This document shows positions 36,201 to 47,100 of a stretch of DNA of 64,000 bases, one piece after another. This stretch comes from Phoebastria nigripes. Lineage: Eukaryota; Chordata; Aves; Procellariiformes; Diomedeidae. The stretch is from contig JAYKAV010003266.1 in NCBI GenBank assembly GCA_035582835.1, forward strand, positions 4,421,556-4,485,555, in the 5' to 3' direction. The translations under genes were made by a program, and so were the position numbers. The first letter of the stretch is position 1. Each line of letters starts with the position of its first letter. Under the pieces are notes generated by a model that did no database searches, was not told where the DNA came from, and was given only the letters and a program-made list of their open reading frames with translations.

Positions 36201-38176
36201 ACCATGGAAGTTGGGAGGGACACACTGGAATTGAGATGCACATCTGTTTATGTGTATTAGCATTTCTGGGTTCTCCTTTAATAATCAACTAATTCTGCAA
36301 AAATGTGCCCAACTTTTGTATGTCCATAAGCCTGACTATGGCCAGGAGAGGCATGAAATACCTGCAGGGAAAGCTTTATGAGAAGTAAGGTCATGGGACT
36401 TCTCCACAAGAAACTCTTCCCCTCAAGGAAGACTTAGACTGGGAATTTCATGACCGGCGATTTCACAGGACGTGCAGTGAGATATCTTCGGAGAGGCACA
36501 GACATCCCATGGGGAGTCCTTGTCCCAGGGCACCTGAGGCTGATGTGACCCACTTACTCTCGCCACATCCTAGTTCTGCTCCTCTCGGACCTGTGCAGAC
36601 GGATCAGCGGGTCAGCGATTAGGACATCATTCATCCCACCCACACCCCTTAGCCTTCCGCTCCTGCCCTCTAGCTCTGAGACACTCCAGTCTTGCAGAAG
36701 ACCTCATTCATCCAGCAAGACAGCATTGACTTTTTCCATCCACCTTGTCTTGGCGGAGGGCAGCGGTGAGAAAGAGGCTAACAGCTTACCGCATTAACAG
36801 ATCAGGGCCATTAACGCCACCAGATGTCAGAGATTAATGGAAGAGCTTCACTAAGGCGCCTTAGGCAGGTCTCCTGGAGAAGGAGCGCCCATGACCCAGA
36901 AGGAAGAAATGGGGAAGGAGCTTGGATGAGATGGAGCATTGGTGATCCAAGCTGGCACCAACCCTGCTGAGAAGGGTTGCACAGTCTCGCGTGTGCTGGG
37001 ATGGGGATCCCACACCCCATACTGAGTGCTAAGAGACTGGGAGAAGCTTCTTTCCATCCCGCTGGCTCTCCCAGTGTGGCTACAGGCTGGTGCTGGTCTC
37101 TCTGCACTATCTCTGGAGGGAATTCAGGGCATCAGCATTGCTGAGGCTTTATCTTCTCTCCCCCGGGGCACTCAGGCGCTGCTTCTCCAGCAAGTAGTGG
37201 CACTTTGTCAGGCTGGTTTTAGAGCTGTGGCTAAGGACCCTCCCTAAACCCTGCCAGTCCTTGCAAAGCTGCAACCCAGATTGGCGTCCCACTTGCTGGG
37301 ATGGGGAGGAGGCTCGGGTGGGAAACGCTCACCACCAGCTCCCCGGGAGACAGGGAGTCGCAGGGCTGATTGTGCCACATCCATCCCTGCTGGATGGTGT
37401 ACTCCCTCCTGTCCTGCCAGAGATCCTTGGAGGATCAGCTGAATAACATATAGCCTTCAGCCCAGAGAGGAGGCAAGGCAGAGGAGGAAATTCACAGTCC
37501 TTTGCACTCTAGCACAACCAGGGTGCACGATTCAGCCAAGAGACCTGCCCCCAAAATGCTGTGTTTACCAAGATTGCAGCCTTTGGGATGGGAAGTGGTT
37601 TCCCCTCCCGCCTTTGCCCAGCTCCGTGCGCAGAGGTGGCCCTTGACCATATCAGCAGAGCCTGGTTTTGCTCTGTGATGGGGACACGTATCCATATCAG
37701 GCAGCACCCACATTGAACCAGGCACCCGAAGCACAGAGCAGCCAAACAGCCGGAGCCAAGCCAGCGGCTCAGACCCGCAGAGCTCGGTCCAGTCTTCTCC
37801 CAGCGACCTCCCCAAGGTCAGTGGGGCAGAGCTGGGCACTCCCCAGTCCCCAAACACTCCCATGGAGTCTTCAGCCACCCAGGGAGACCCCAAAGGCTGT
37901 GACCCACTGCGGACCCAAGCACGGACCCATTTCCCCATCGATCACCCAAAGCAGCTGCTCCCCAACTTGCCACTGCTCCTCCTACCTTTGCCCCTCTTCC
38001 AAAGAGCTCCCCACCCCATCCCTTCCTCCCCCCAACTCCTTAAACAATATTAAACACTTAATGGCAATTAATACGCTTTAATGCAGGTTTTGGGGCCAAC
38101 TGGCTGCTTAGAGGGTGCTTAAACCATCAACCCCTCTCAATCCCGTTGCCCTTGTCATACAAAGTTAGCCGAGCCC

Positions 38177-38183
38177 CTAATCC
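38177..38183 (+). promoter_or_regulatory. RH2: CRX/OTX-like site in the RH2 proximal promoter
   Basis: CTAATCC, the consensus for the photoreceptor homeodomain factors CRX/OTX, lies 37 bp upstream of the RH2 TATA box. AT-rich homeodomain-like motifs (TTAATGGCAATTAATACG) lie about 110 bp further upstream at 38058-38075. Function is inferred from motif and position. Confidence 0.5.
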
Positions 38184-38219
38184 AGCCTCCCCCCGCGCTC
38201 CCTCGAGGAGGCCGAAGGG

Positions 38220-38226
38220 TATAAAA
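38220..38226 (+). promoter_or_regulatory. RH2: RH2 TATA box
   Basis: GGGTATAAAACC lies 286 bp upstream of the RH2 ATG, in the position expected for the core promoter of a photoreceptor gene. A start site about 30 bp downstream would give a leader of about 255 bases. Confidence 0.7.
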
Positions 38227-38249
38227 CCTCCCCTGGCACGCGGGCACCG

Positions 38250-38505
38250 CCAGCCCTCGACGCGGAGCAGGGGCAGCGCACCACCTCCTGTCCCCTCGGG
38301 ATTTACTGTTGTTCTTATTAATTAATTTATTTTTTTGTTTGGGGGGGGGGGGAGTCCTTTAGTTGGGTATTATTCCACATTGGGGGGTGGGGCTTCCCTT
38401 TTTTTTTTTTTTTAATTGGGGTTGAAGTAAAATTAATTACAAAACCAGAGCATTTGATTTTTAAAAAACCCTTAAAAGCAAAGCAGCTGCCATAACATTG
38501 GCAGG
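38250..38505 (+). other. RH2: RH2 5' untranslated leader (inferred)
   Basis: Sequence between the presumed start site and the ATG. It holds a G12 run at 38341-38352 and a T15 run at 38399-38413. No convincing intron was found, so it is treated as unspliced. Run lengths may be imprecise in the assembly. Confidence 0.5.
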
Positions 38506-41500
38506 ATGAATGGGACGGAAGGTATCAATTTTTATGTGCCTATGTCCAACAAGACAGGGGTGGTGCGAAGCCCCTTCGAGTACCCCCAGTATTACCTAGC
38601 CGAGCCCTGGAAATACCGCGTTGTGTGTTGCTACATCTTCTTCCTCATCTCCACCGGTTTGCCCATCAACCTCCTCACCCTCCTGGTCACCTTCAAACAC
38701 AAGAAGCTCCGGCAGCCGCTCAACTACATCCTGGTCAACTTGGCGGTGGCTGACCTCTTCATGGCCTGTTTTGGCTTCACGGTCACCTTCTACACTGCCT
38801 GGAACGGCTACTTTGTCTTCGGACCCGTTGGCTGTGCCATCGAGGGCTTCTTCGCCACGCTGGGAGGTAAGGGCTGGGGGGTGGGAGCTTGGGTCTAAGG
38901 GCCAGGCTTGGCAGTGGGTGATCTTGCTTCTTCAGGGCTTTAGGAGCCCAATTCCACCCCTTCATCATGCTATTGGGATGGCTGCGATGCATGCAGCATC
39001 CCTCCCATGCAGAAAGCTATCTATCTATCTCGCATGCNGCTGCAGCGTCACAGCTCGTTGCATGGGGCAGAGCTCGCCATGCAAGGCGCTGCTTCCCTGC
39101 AGCTTAAAGACGGGGATAAAAAGAGAGATTTATGCAAATTTGATCTTGATGCCAAGAAGCGCCCATCTCACGACTAGCAGGGCAGCTGTGAGGAAATGAA
39201 CACCAGGAAGGGAGCCTTGTTTGCAGGATCAAGGGGTCATCTGGCCACACTGCCCAGCGTGCATTCAGGGGGTCTCACACCGAAGTTGCACGGGTAGCAG
39301 AGACCTGCTGGGGATGACCACATCACGTCCTTGAATCAATGATGTCAAACATCTTTGCCAAAAGCCTTTTCCTGGGAAAAGGTGAAGCATTTGGGAGGGT
39401 TCAGGGAGGAAAGAGACATCCCTTGGGAGAGGGACCACTCNGGAGAGGGACCCTGCAGAAGGGGTACAGGCATGGAGAGGAGGAGGTCAAGACAAGGAGA
39501 GGGGTCACAGCTTATCTTGGGGCAAAAGGAAGATGTGGCAGCTCTTTACTGGAAAAGAAGAACAGCAGCGTGGAGGGGAAGGAGGATTCAGGGCTGCACA
39601 GAGCTAGGGAAACCAGGCCCAGGCTTTGCAGCAATTGCTCAGCTCTTGTCACAGTTGCACCTGATTTGGGTGCCCTTGGGAGCTTCCTTATTTCGCTTCG
39701 CAGGGACATGAGAGCTGCTAACACTTCACCCTGCAGAAAGCCCCCGTGCAAAACAGGGAAAATTCATTTTGCACCCCATGCCCACGCAGCCAGCCGGGCC
39801 CACACGACACCTCGTGATGGATCTGACAACCGCTAATCCTTGCTGTAGAGATCCATAACCACTGCAAGGACTTCACTTTTTTTCCTCTAAATGGGGTGAT
39901 TTCCTGCAATGATGCTGATCTGAGGAAAAAAAAAAAAACAACACAACAAAAAAGGATATTCTGTCAGACAAAAGCAAAGCTAAATGTCCTGATCCAAGCC
40001 AAGGACCGAGGAAGGGCTTGGTCTTGGGGTCAGAAGATCATACGGGTCTGCACCATTTCTGATCGAGTGAGCCTGTGGGCTTTCAGGCAGCATTTCTTGC
40101 CCTTCCAATGTTTGTATCTAGTAAAGAACAAGGAGACTCCTGTTCATAGGGAAGAAAGTTTGATGGGAAGCAGTCACTGTGCGAGCAGCAGGTCTCCAGC
40201 GAATCCTAGCACAGGGTGTAGTTATCAGCAGATTATCACAGCTGGGGGCATTAGCAGGCTTACAGCACCGACTAAACACTCCCAATCCCCTGAAGTTTAA
40301 TTATCCCTTATAAATACGTGTGCACGCATGCCCACCCACACAGCCTCCCCCATACACCTCCCCCGATCCAGCACTGGTGGAAGACTCATGAAATACACAT
40401 TTAAAGGCATCAACAGGTTTGGACGCATCTGGCATCTTTGCCGGAAATTGTGCTTCCTCGTGCCCAGGTGGAATTCACCCCCTTGATTTTTAAATTATTA
40501 AAAAAAAACCATGATGATCCCTCTTCCATCACCAGCATCCCGCTGCAGCAGACGCTCCCCTCAGCTCCCAGACCTTTTGCACGTTACAGCCGGGAGATTC
40601 TCAGTTATTGAGTAGGATGCTGGTTATCCCTTGCTGATCCCCAACTCCTCAGTTCCCTCTGCTCTTCGCTGCAACCACGAGACCATGAAGGGAAGATCAA
40701 GACCAGAGGAGCTCTTACCACCACCGTACGCTCTCTCTTTCTCTCCCTCCCACAGGCCAAGTTGCCCTTTGGTCCCTCGTTGTCTTGGCCATAGAGCGCT
40801 ACATCGTGGTCTGCAAACCCATGGGAAACTTCCGCTTCTCCGCAACCCACGCCATGATGGGCATCGCTTTTACCTGGATAATGGCCTTTTCCTGTGCCGC
40901 TCCACCTCTCTTCGGCTGGTCCAGGTGAGTCGAAGGATGCTCAGCGGCAGCCCCAGCTGCTGTGCAAACACCCCCGTGGGACAGGAGATGCACTCGTGGC
41001 TCAGACATGAAACTCCCTGGGCTCCAGGCGAGAGAGGCCATGGGGTGAGTCAGAACAGAAATGGGACCTCAGCTGTAAGTCTCATGATGGCTTGGTGTCC
41101 CCTAACCAAAGGCAGCCACAGGCTCAGCATCTCCAGCTGCAATAGCCCTTTGTGCTCCTTTTATGTTCTGCAGAGGAAGAGGGGGCTTCGATAGGCACGG
41201 CTCAGCTCGCCAATGCTGTGAAGAGCCCATTTCTCTCTGCAGACAATAAAGAGCATTTGGATGACCAGGCCAGCTGGCAAGGCTGCTCTGGGGAGGCAAA
41301 CCTGGCCTTGCTGACGTGCTGCCACCCCAGCATTGCTCCTGGGGACCCTGCAGCACCTTTCCCAGCATCCCTGCCCCGCTCTCCCCATGAGCCCATCTGT
41401 CCTGCTCCCAGCACCGCAGCACATTTCAGCCCCCCACCAACAAATGCCCCTCAACAATAACAGAGGCAATGCTGGCTGCTCACACCACAAGCTGCTCACT

Positions 41501-43200
41501 AGGCTCCAGCGAGCGTGTCCTCCGGGCAGCTAAAGCCCATGTCTGGCTCTTGCACGCACCCACATCCCTGGCCAGGAGCCGATGCAGCAGCCAAAGGAGC
41601 GTGAGGGAGGAGCTGAGGAGATGGAGGTAATTTCTCTAATGCTGCAGCTCCAGCCCCTCCCAACACCCCACTGCAGAGCTGTCCTGTGGGGTCATAGCAA
41701 GCCCCTACCAGCCCTTTGGGCATGTGCAAGAGGTGGCTTTGGAGCAGCAAAGTCCCTTTACCATCCACCTGCCATGAGGCACGGCCAGATGGTCCCTCTC
41801 CAGCCTTGAATTGGGATCCCTGCCCAGGCAGCTGGTCCTTGGCTCCCAAGCAGACCTGAGCTGCATCCCTTTGAGCCAGGGCCCCTCCAGACACAAGCTG
41901 TGCATCCCTCCACTCCGTGCAGCAGCAGGGATGAAGCCCTCAAAAGCTTGGACCCACCAAGCTGGTGGCTTCCATCCCCACTCAGCATCCCTCCATCTGC
42001 AGAGGGAGAGCAGGCAGGCAGGCAAGTGCTCAGCCACCTGGGAAGGAAATAAATAGCCCGTTCCCCGTGGGAGGGAGGGAGTGTCACAACAAACCGATGC
42101 TACACACCCAAGCGCAACATGTTGGCACAGCTCGCTGCCGACCCTGAAGGAGCCGCGCGCTGCAGAGCCAGCGAGGCTGGGTGCATGGGGCGAAGAGGAG
42201 AAGCTGGGGAGGAGCTCACCCAAAACACACATGCCATGGAGCATCCCCCATCCTTGGGGAATTCGGTTGCCAGGTTGAACCCCTCCTGTTGTCCCCAGGG
42301 AGGGTCCTGGCGAAGATCCTAACCTTTCTCACTGGCAGATACATGCCGGAGGGGATGCAGTGCTCCTGCGGCCCCGACTACTACACCCACAACCCTGACT
42401 ACCACAACGAGTCCTATGTCCTCTACATGTTCGTCATCCATTTCATCATCCCGGTCGTGGTCATTTTCTTCTCCTACGGACGCCTCATTTGCAAAGTCCG
42501 AGAGGTAACATTGGGAGGGGATGGATGGGGACAGGGTGGGCAGCTCAGGCAGGAGAAGGGAGGTGGTCCAGGGACGGAAAGCTGCAGGGTGCCCCTCACC
42601 ACCCCCCCTGCCCACAGGCAGCTGCCCAGCAGCAGGAGTCGGCCACGACCCAGAAGGCCGAGAAGGAGGTGACGCGGATGGTGATCCTCATGGTGCTGGG
42701 GTTTATGCTGGCCTGGACGCCCTACGCCGTGGTGGCATTCTGGATCTTCACCAACAAGGGAGCAGACTTCACCGCCACGCTCATGGCAGTGCCTGCCTTC
42801 TTCTCCAAGAGCTCCTCCCTCTACAACCCCATCATCTACGTCCTCATGAACAAACAGGTGAGGTGCTCCATGTCATGCAGGGTGAGCCTCTGCCCTAGGC
42901 TTAGCAGCACGCCTGGGGTCACCGCAGGCACCTTGCTCCTCCCCATACGTGATTGCATCTCAGCCTCGGGGGAGCAGCAAGCTCGGGGGCTGTCGGCGGN
43001 GCTCAGTATGGCAGCATGTCCCCGCCAGCCCCCAGTGCCATCGTTCCCCGTTTCTCTCCCTCCTTCAGTTCCGCAACTGCATGATCACCACAATCTGCTG
43101 CGGCAAGAACCCCTTCGGTGATGAAGACGTCTCCTCCGCCGTATCCCAGAGCAAGACTGAGGTCTCCTCCGTCTCCTCCAGCCAAGTATCACCTGCATAG
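38506..43200 (+). CDS. RH2: RH2 opsin, green-sensitive cone visual pigment (5 exons, 355 aa)
   Basis: Exons 38506-38866 (361 bp), 40756-40924 (169), 42339-42504 (166), 42618-42857 (240) and 43069-43200 (132) match the canonical vertebrate rhodopsin exon sizes and phases. The protein is a seven-helix receptor of cone outer segments that binds 11-cis-retinal and activates transducin. Visible hallmarks: N-glycosylation sites N2 and N15, D83, disulphide pair C110/C187, counterion E113, ERY at 134-136, E181, toggle W265, retinal-linking K296 in PAFFSK, NPIIY at 302-306, palmitoylation C322-C323, and a Ser/Thr-rich tail ending SSQVSPA. Q122 in GQVALW, in place of rod-opsin E122, and A292 identify RH2 rather than RH1. 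Start [12 protein letters not shown] is the family start. No disabling change is seen, so the gene looks functional. Introns are 1889, 1414, 113 and 211 bp, all GT-AG. Confidence 0.97.
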
Positions 43201-44180
43201 ACCATGGACAGTTTGAACTGGGGCGACCTGCCGAGCTCGGGGACTGAGACAGACACCCACGCACCCACAGTCTCATTTCATGGAGTCACTCCCTTGTGCA
43301 CCGACACCCTCCCCTGCACGAGCAGTTAGCTGTGCACGTACTGCGGTAGCTTCCCCCCCACGTGCAGACCCCCGGCCCTGGGCACGCTCGCTGGGGCACC
43401 CCTGCACCCACTGGTGCAAACACGGCACGCCGAGCTCTTTCACACTGACACAGCCCCTTGCAGGGGAGCCCAGGTCCCTTCCCCAACTCCCAGGAGCTGG
43501 TCAGCTTTTGGGGACTGTCCCTACCTGCCCCAAGCGCCAGCAAAACCCCCTGCTTTGTTCACATCGTGTTAAAACAGCAGCAGCCAGTGGGAAACCCCAA
43601 ACTGCGATACTTTCCTCCTTGCCGCTCTGAAACACGCTCCCTGCTAGCATCCCCTTTCCCTGGCGCTCAAGGGAGTGTCACAGAAGCATTCGGCCCTCAT
43701 TTGCAAAAACTAAGTATGCAGACAAAGCACCATTGCAGAAGCCCCAGAAGCACAAACCCGTGGCTGGAGCGGTCCCGGCTGCCCCTTGCCAGCACCTGAG
43801 CCTGGGGCTCGCCGGAGCTGCGCACCCCGCTGCCGGCACAGCCGATGGAAATCCATACCTGTAGTCTTTATAAATCAATATAACAAACGGAGCTGGGAGC
43901 GGGCTTCGCTTCAAGCCNGACTCCCTGTATCCCCAAGACAACACTGTAGATATATTTTTTTTGTCTTGGAACCTGTAAATATTTGCTCACATACTTTGAA
44001 GTCTCTATCTTTCTCAGTCCTTTCCTTTCTCCTCCTCCTCCCGACTCCAAGGCAGAGAAACCGTCTTTCACCTCCGCTCCTGCCGGCCGGACACGCACGG
44101 CCAACCTTGGAGGGTGGGACCGGTACCCGAGCGCTTTCCTGTACATATTTTATAAATAAATAATACCATGTCAGCACAAG
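43201..44180 (+). other. RH2: RH2 3' untranslated region
   Basis: Noncoding sequence after the TAG at 43198-43200 up to a canonical poly(A) signal at 44155-44160. A further AATAAA at about 44219 could serve as an alternative. One undetermined base lies at 43918. Confidence 0.65.
44155..44160 (+). terminator. RH2: RH2 poly(A) signal (AATAAA)
   Basis: ACATATTTTATAAATAAATA at the end of the RH2 3'UTR contains a perfect AATAAA about 955 bases past the stop codon. Confidence 0.65.
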
Positions 44181-47100
44181 GACTTCTACAGTCAAGAAGT
44201 AGGGATTAAAAAATAAGAAATAAACAGAAGCAGCACAGAGAAAAATACAGATGCTCAGTCCTTGTCCTTTCTCTTGGGCTGTGTTGACAAGATGCCNATG
44301 TCCAGCCGAGAAAACGTGATGCTGCTGTTGGAGACGCAAGCCCGGAGCCGTCTCGAAAGCCATGGAAAGGGGACCTGTGGGTTAGAGCAGCCTAGATCAC
44401 GGAGGGGAGAGCAGTGACCATCCCCAGCAAGGTGACAGCCCCATTAGCTGGAGCACCAAAGGGGTTTAGAGGCAAAGAGAGGCACAGAGAGGGCACAGGG
44501 CAGTCGGTGCCACCACTTATACCATGGCCCTCGCTGTCCAGCCTACCACCAGCCATTATTTTTTCAGCCTTTAATATTTAAGCATCCCCCACGTAGCCTT
44601 AAATAAAGCTTCAGCAGAGGAGATTTTTGCAGAGTTCAAGTTCCCCTCCCCGCGGGGCCCTTTGAGTCAGCGTCGTTAAGGAATTGGCGGAGTCAGGGAA
44701 AAATTGTTCCCTGTGTCAGTGAATTTGTTACCGAGCCGGCTGAAGAGCAATCCCAAGCGCATTCGCTGTCAGGGCTCTCGCCCTCCGCCGCCCTCCCCGT
44801 TCAGCACACACGTGCCCCCTCTCAGGTATTTTTCCTCCTTTTTTGGTCCAAAGCAACCACAAACGGTGGGAAGCCCAAGGCTCGCCACTGGGATGGGGAT
44901 GCAGGAATAGAAACCACCTTTTGCTCCAAACCACCAGCGCAGCCGTGCCCTGAGGATGGGGGGGAAGGATGCTGCCCCCGGTCCCAGCTCTTCAGGCACC
45001 CTCCTGCCTCCGGACCCAGCAGGACTGCGCCTGCATCCATCCAAATTGGGGGCTCCTGGCCAGGGGGATGCTGGGGTCACCACAGGAGCAGGTCTCGGCA
45101 CCACTCCTGCACTGACAGCTACGCTGAATAATTCATGGCCCGCTCTCCCCAGGTCTCGGGAGCCTCCTTTGCTTCGCCTACAAAGCAACAAGCCCATTTC
45201 CTTTTGTTCTTTGAAGTGAGGGAGAAGCAGAGGAGCGGAGGCACCGGGGCTTTTTTATAGCGAGTGATTGAACACGCCGTGTGCGAAGGAGGCCTCCTCG
45301 GCATTGCTTATCTCACCCCCTAGACTTTTGAGTGCAATATATCACGGGAACACAACCCTCCATAACTACATGCCCTGAACGGAGCACGGTGCCTGGCTGT
45401 GTATCCCCCCCCNCTTTTTTTCTTTTTTTAAATGCTACAGTTATAGTCGAGGGCTGCTCGCCTTTTGCTGCCGTGCAGCGATGCTGGAAGAATTCACAAT
45501 GATGTAGCAGATCCTGGAGGGGGATAACAGCAGCCCATGACCCCTAACAGGGAGCTCCGGAGAGCCAGGGACCACCTCAGGGTGGGCTGAGGCTTTGCAG
45601 CTGAATTTCCCACGGGTGCGAGAGGGATGGAGCGGAGTGCCCCGGCCCCGCGGTGCTGCGGCTCAGTGGGCAGCGGCAGATGCTGGCGGCGATGCCAGCA
45701 GCGATGCCTTCTGGCCGCCCCCACCTGCGCTCAGCAGCCTCGCCAGATGTGTCACCTCCCGTGACACCGCAGTGGACGAGCGAACGCCGTTTGCAAAACC
45801 CGACGGAGGTCACGAGCACCCTGCCTGCCCCTGCAGCCCCAGGGATGCTTTGTAGAGGGAATTACCTCTAGCAGAATAGCTTTACCTCTTTGGTGCAGCC
45901 ACCCTGCTGCAAGGAGCCTTCTCAAGGTGGATATTGCCCAGACAGGCTGTGTGGGATCCTGAGCACGGCTAGTCGGTGATGCTCTGAGGTGCAGGCAGCT
46001 TGAAGTCATCCATGATGCAAAGGAGGAGCTGCTTTATTTGAGGTCGAGGCTGCAGATGAGAATAAAATGATAAATCCGTCCCAAGAGAGCAACCCCTCTG
46101 CTTCTGTCTCCAGCCCCTCTCTATCCGAGGTGGTGATGCTCGCCTCTNCTTGAACAAATCCCTGCAAAAAATTAAAGCATCCAAGTTGCAGCACTGGTTT
46201 CTCCAAAACNGTGCCAGGCAGGGGTAGGGGAGGAGTGCAGCAGCCAGGCAACCTGCAACCAAAAGCTAAAACCTCATCTAGCCCTCGCTGATTCAACCTT
46301 TCAGGAGCAGAAAGCATCTCATTGAAGGGGTTTTCTTTTTTGTCCCCCCTCCTTGTTTTAAACACTGGTTTTTGGAGGTGTGAAGCCATAATTTTCTTGC
46401 AACTGCCCGCCAGGCCATGCTCCCCTCGTTTTTCAAATCCAGGGGCTTTTAAAGATGTTCTTTATCGATCCAACGCTTATTTATATGCGAACAATAGGAG
46501 AAGATGGTTAGTTCAGTTATTAAATTTAGAGAGCTGACAAAAGCAATCAGAAGATATATCAGTTAATAGGAGATTAAGAGGGAAGCAGCAGGAGCCCAGA
46601 TTTCTGACCCAGTGTTTCAGATTGTTTTATATGTGTATATCTATGTATTTTTACTGCTCAGATGGCAACATAATAAAATGATACAATTGTGTGCTTTGCC
46701 CACAGGGTTTTATCACTAATTGGTTTTGCAACAGCTCATCTAATCTCAATTCTAAAGGCTTTTGTGTGGGCTGCATCGAAGCTGACTATCCTGTCCAGGG
46801 GCATCTCCTGGCAGAGGGAAACCCAGGGCTGGGGGCTGCAGCCAAACCGGGGAGTACAATGGGCGCAGGGAAGAGCTCGAGCTCGGTCCCACCATCCTCC
46901 GTGAGACAGAGCCCGGGCACCAGCCGCTCACCACCCATGAAGAAGTCATGCCCAGCCTCTTCCTCGGCTCAGCCTGCAGCGTTTGCGTGCCCTAGCCAAA
47001 ACTGCCAAGGGCTTGGACCTTGTGGCAAACTGAGCCGGCTGAGGAGCAGTGCAGGATTCGGCCCGTCCCCATCCCGGAGAGCCGGTGGCACCCCTCACCC

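Larger units (their letters stand above)
26390..38170. other. Intergenic region between the divergent MLN and RH2 promoters
   Basis: About 11.8 kb with no supported gene. It contains two old SINE fragments (about 26600-26805 and 27060-27245), AT-rich patches that could be conserved noncoding elements (for example 29400-29545), and GC-rich unique sequence toward RH2. The longest ORFs (218 residues at 31931-32587 plus, 234 at 29921-30625 minus, 197 at 32377-32970 minus) cross undetermined bases or lack any recognisable domain. Distal control elements for cone-specific RH2 or for MLN would be expected in this interval. Confidence 0.5.

Noticed and set aside
38506..43200. Classification as rod rhodopsin (RH1) rather than RH2
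   Set aside because: Position 122 is Gln, the tail ends VSPA and the N-terminus reads [18 protein letters not shown], all of which fit RH2; the MLN neighbourhood also fits RH2.
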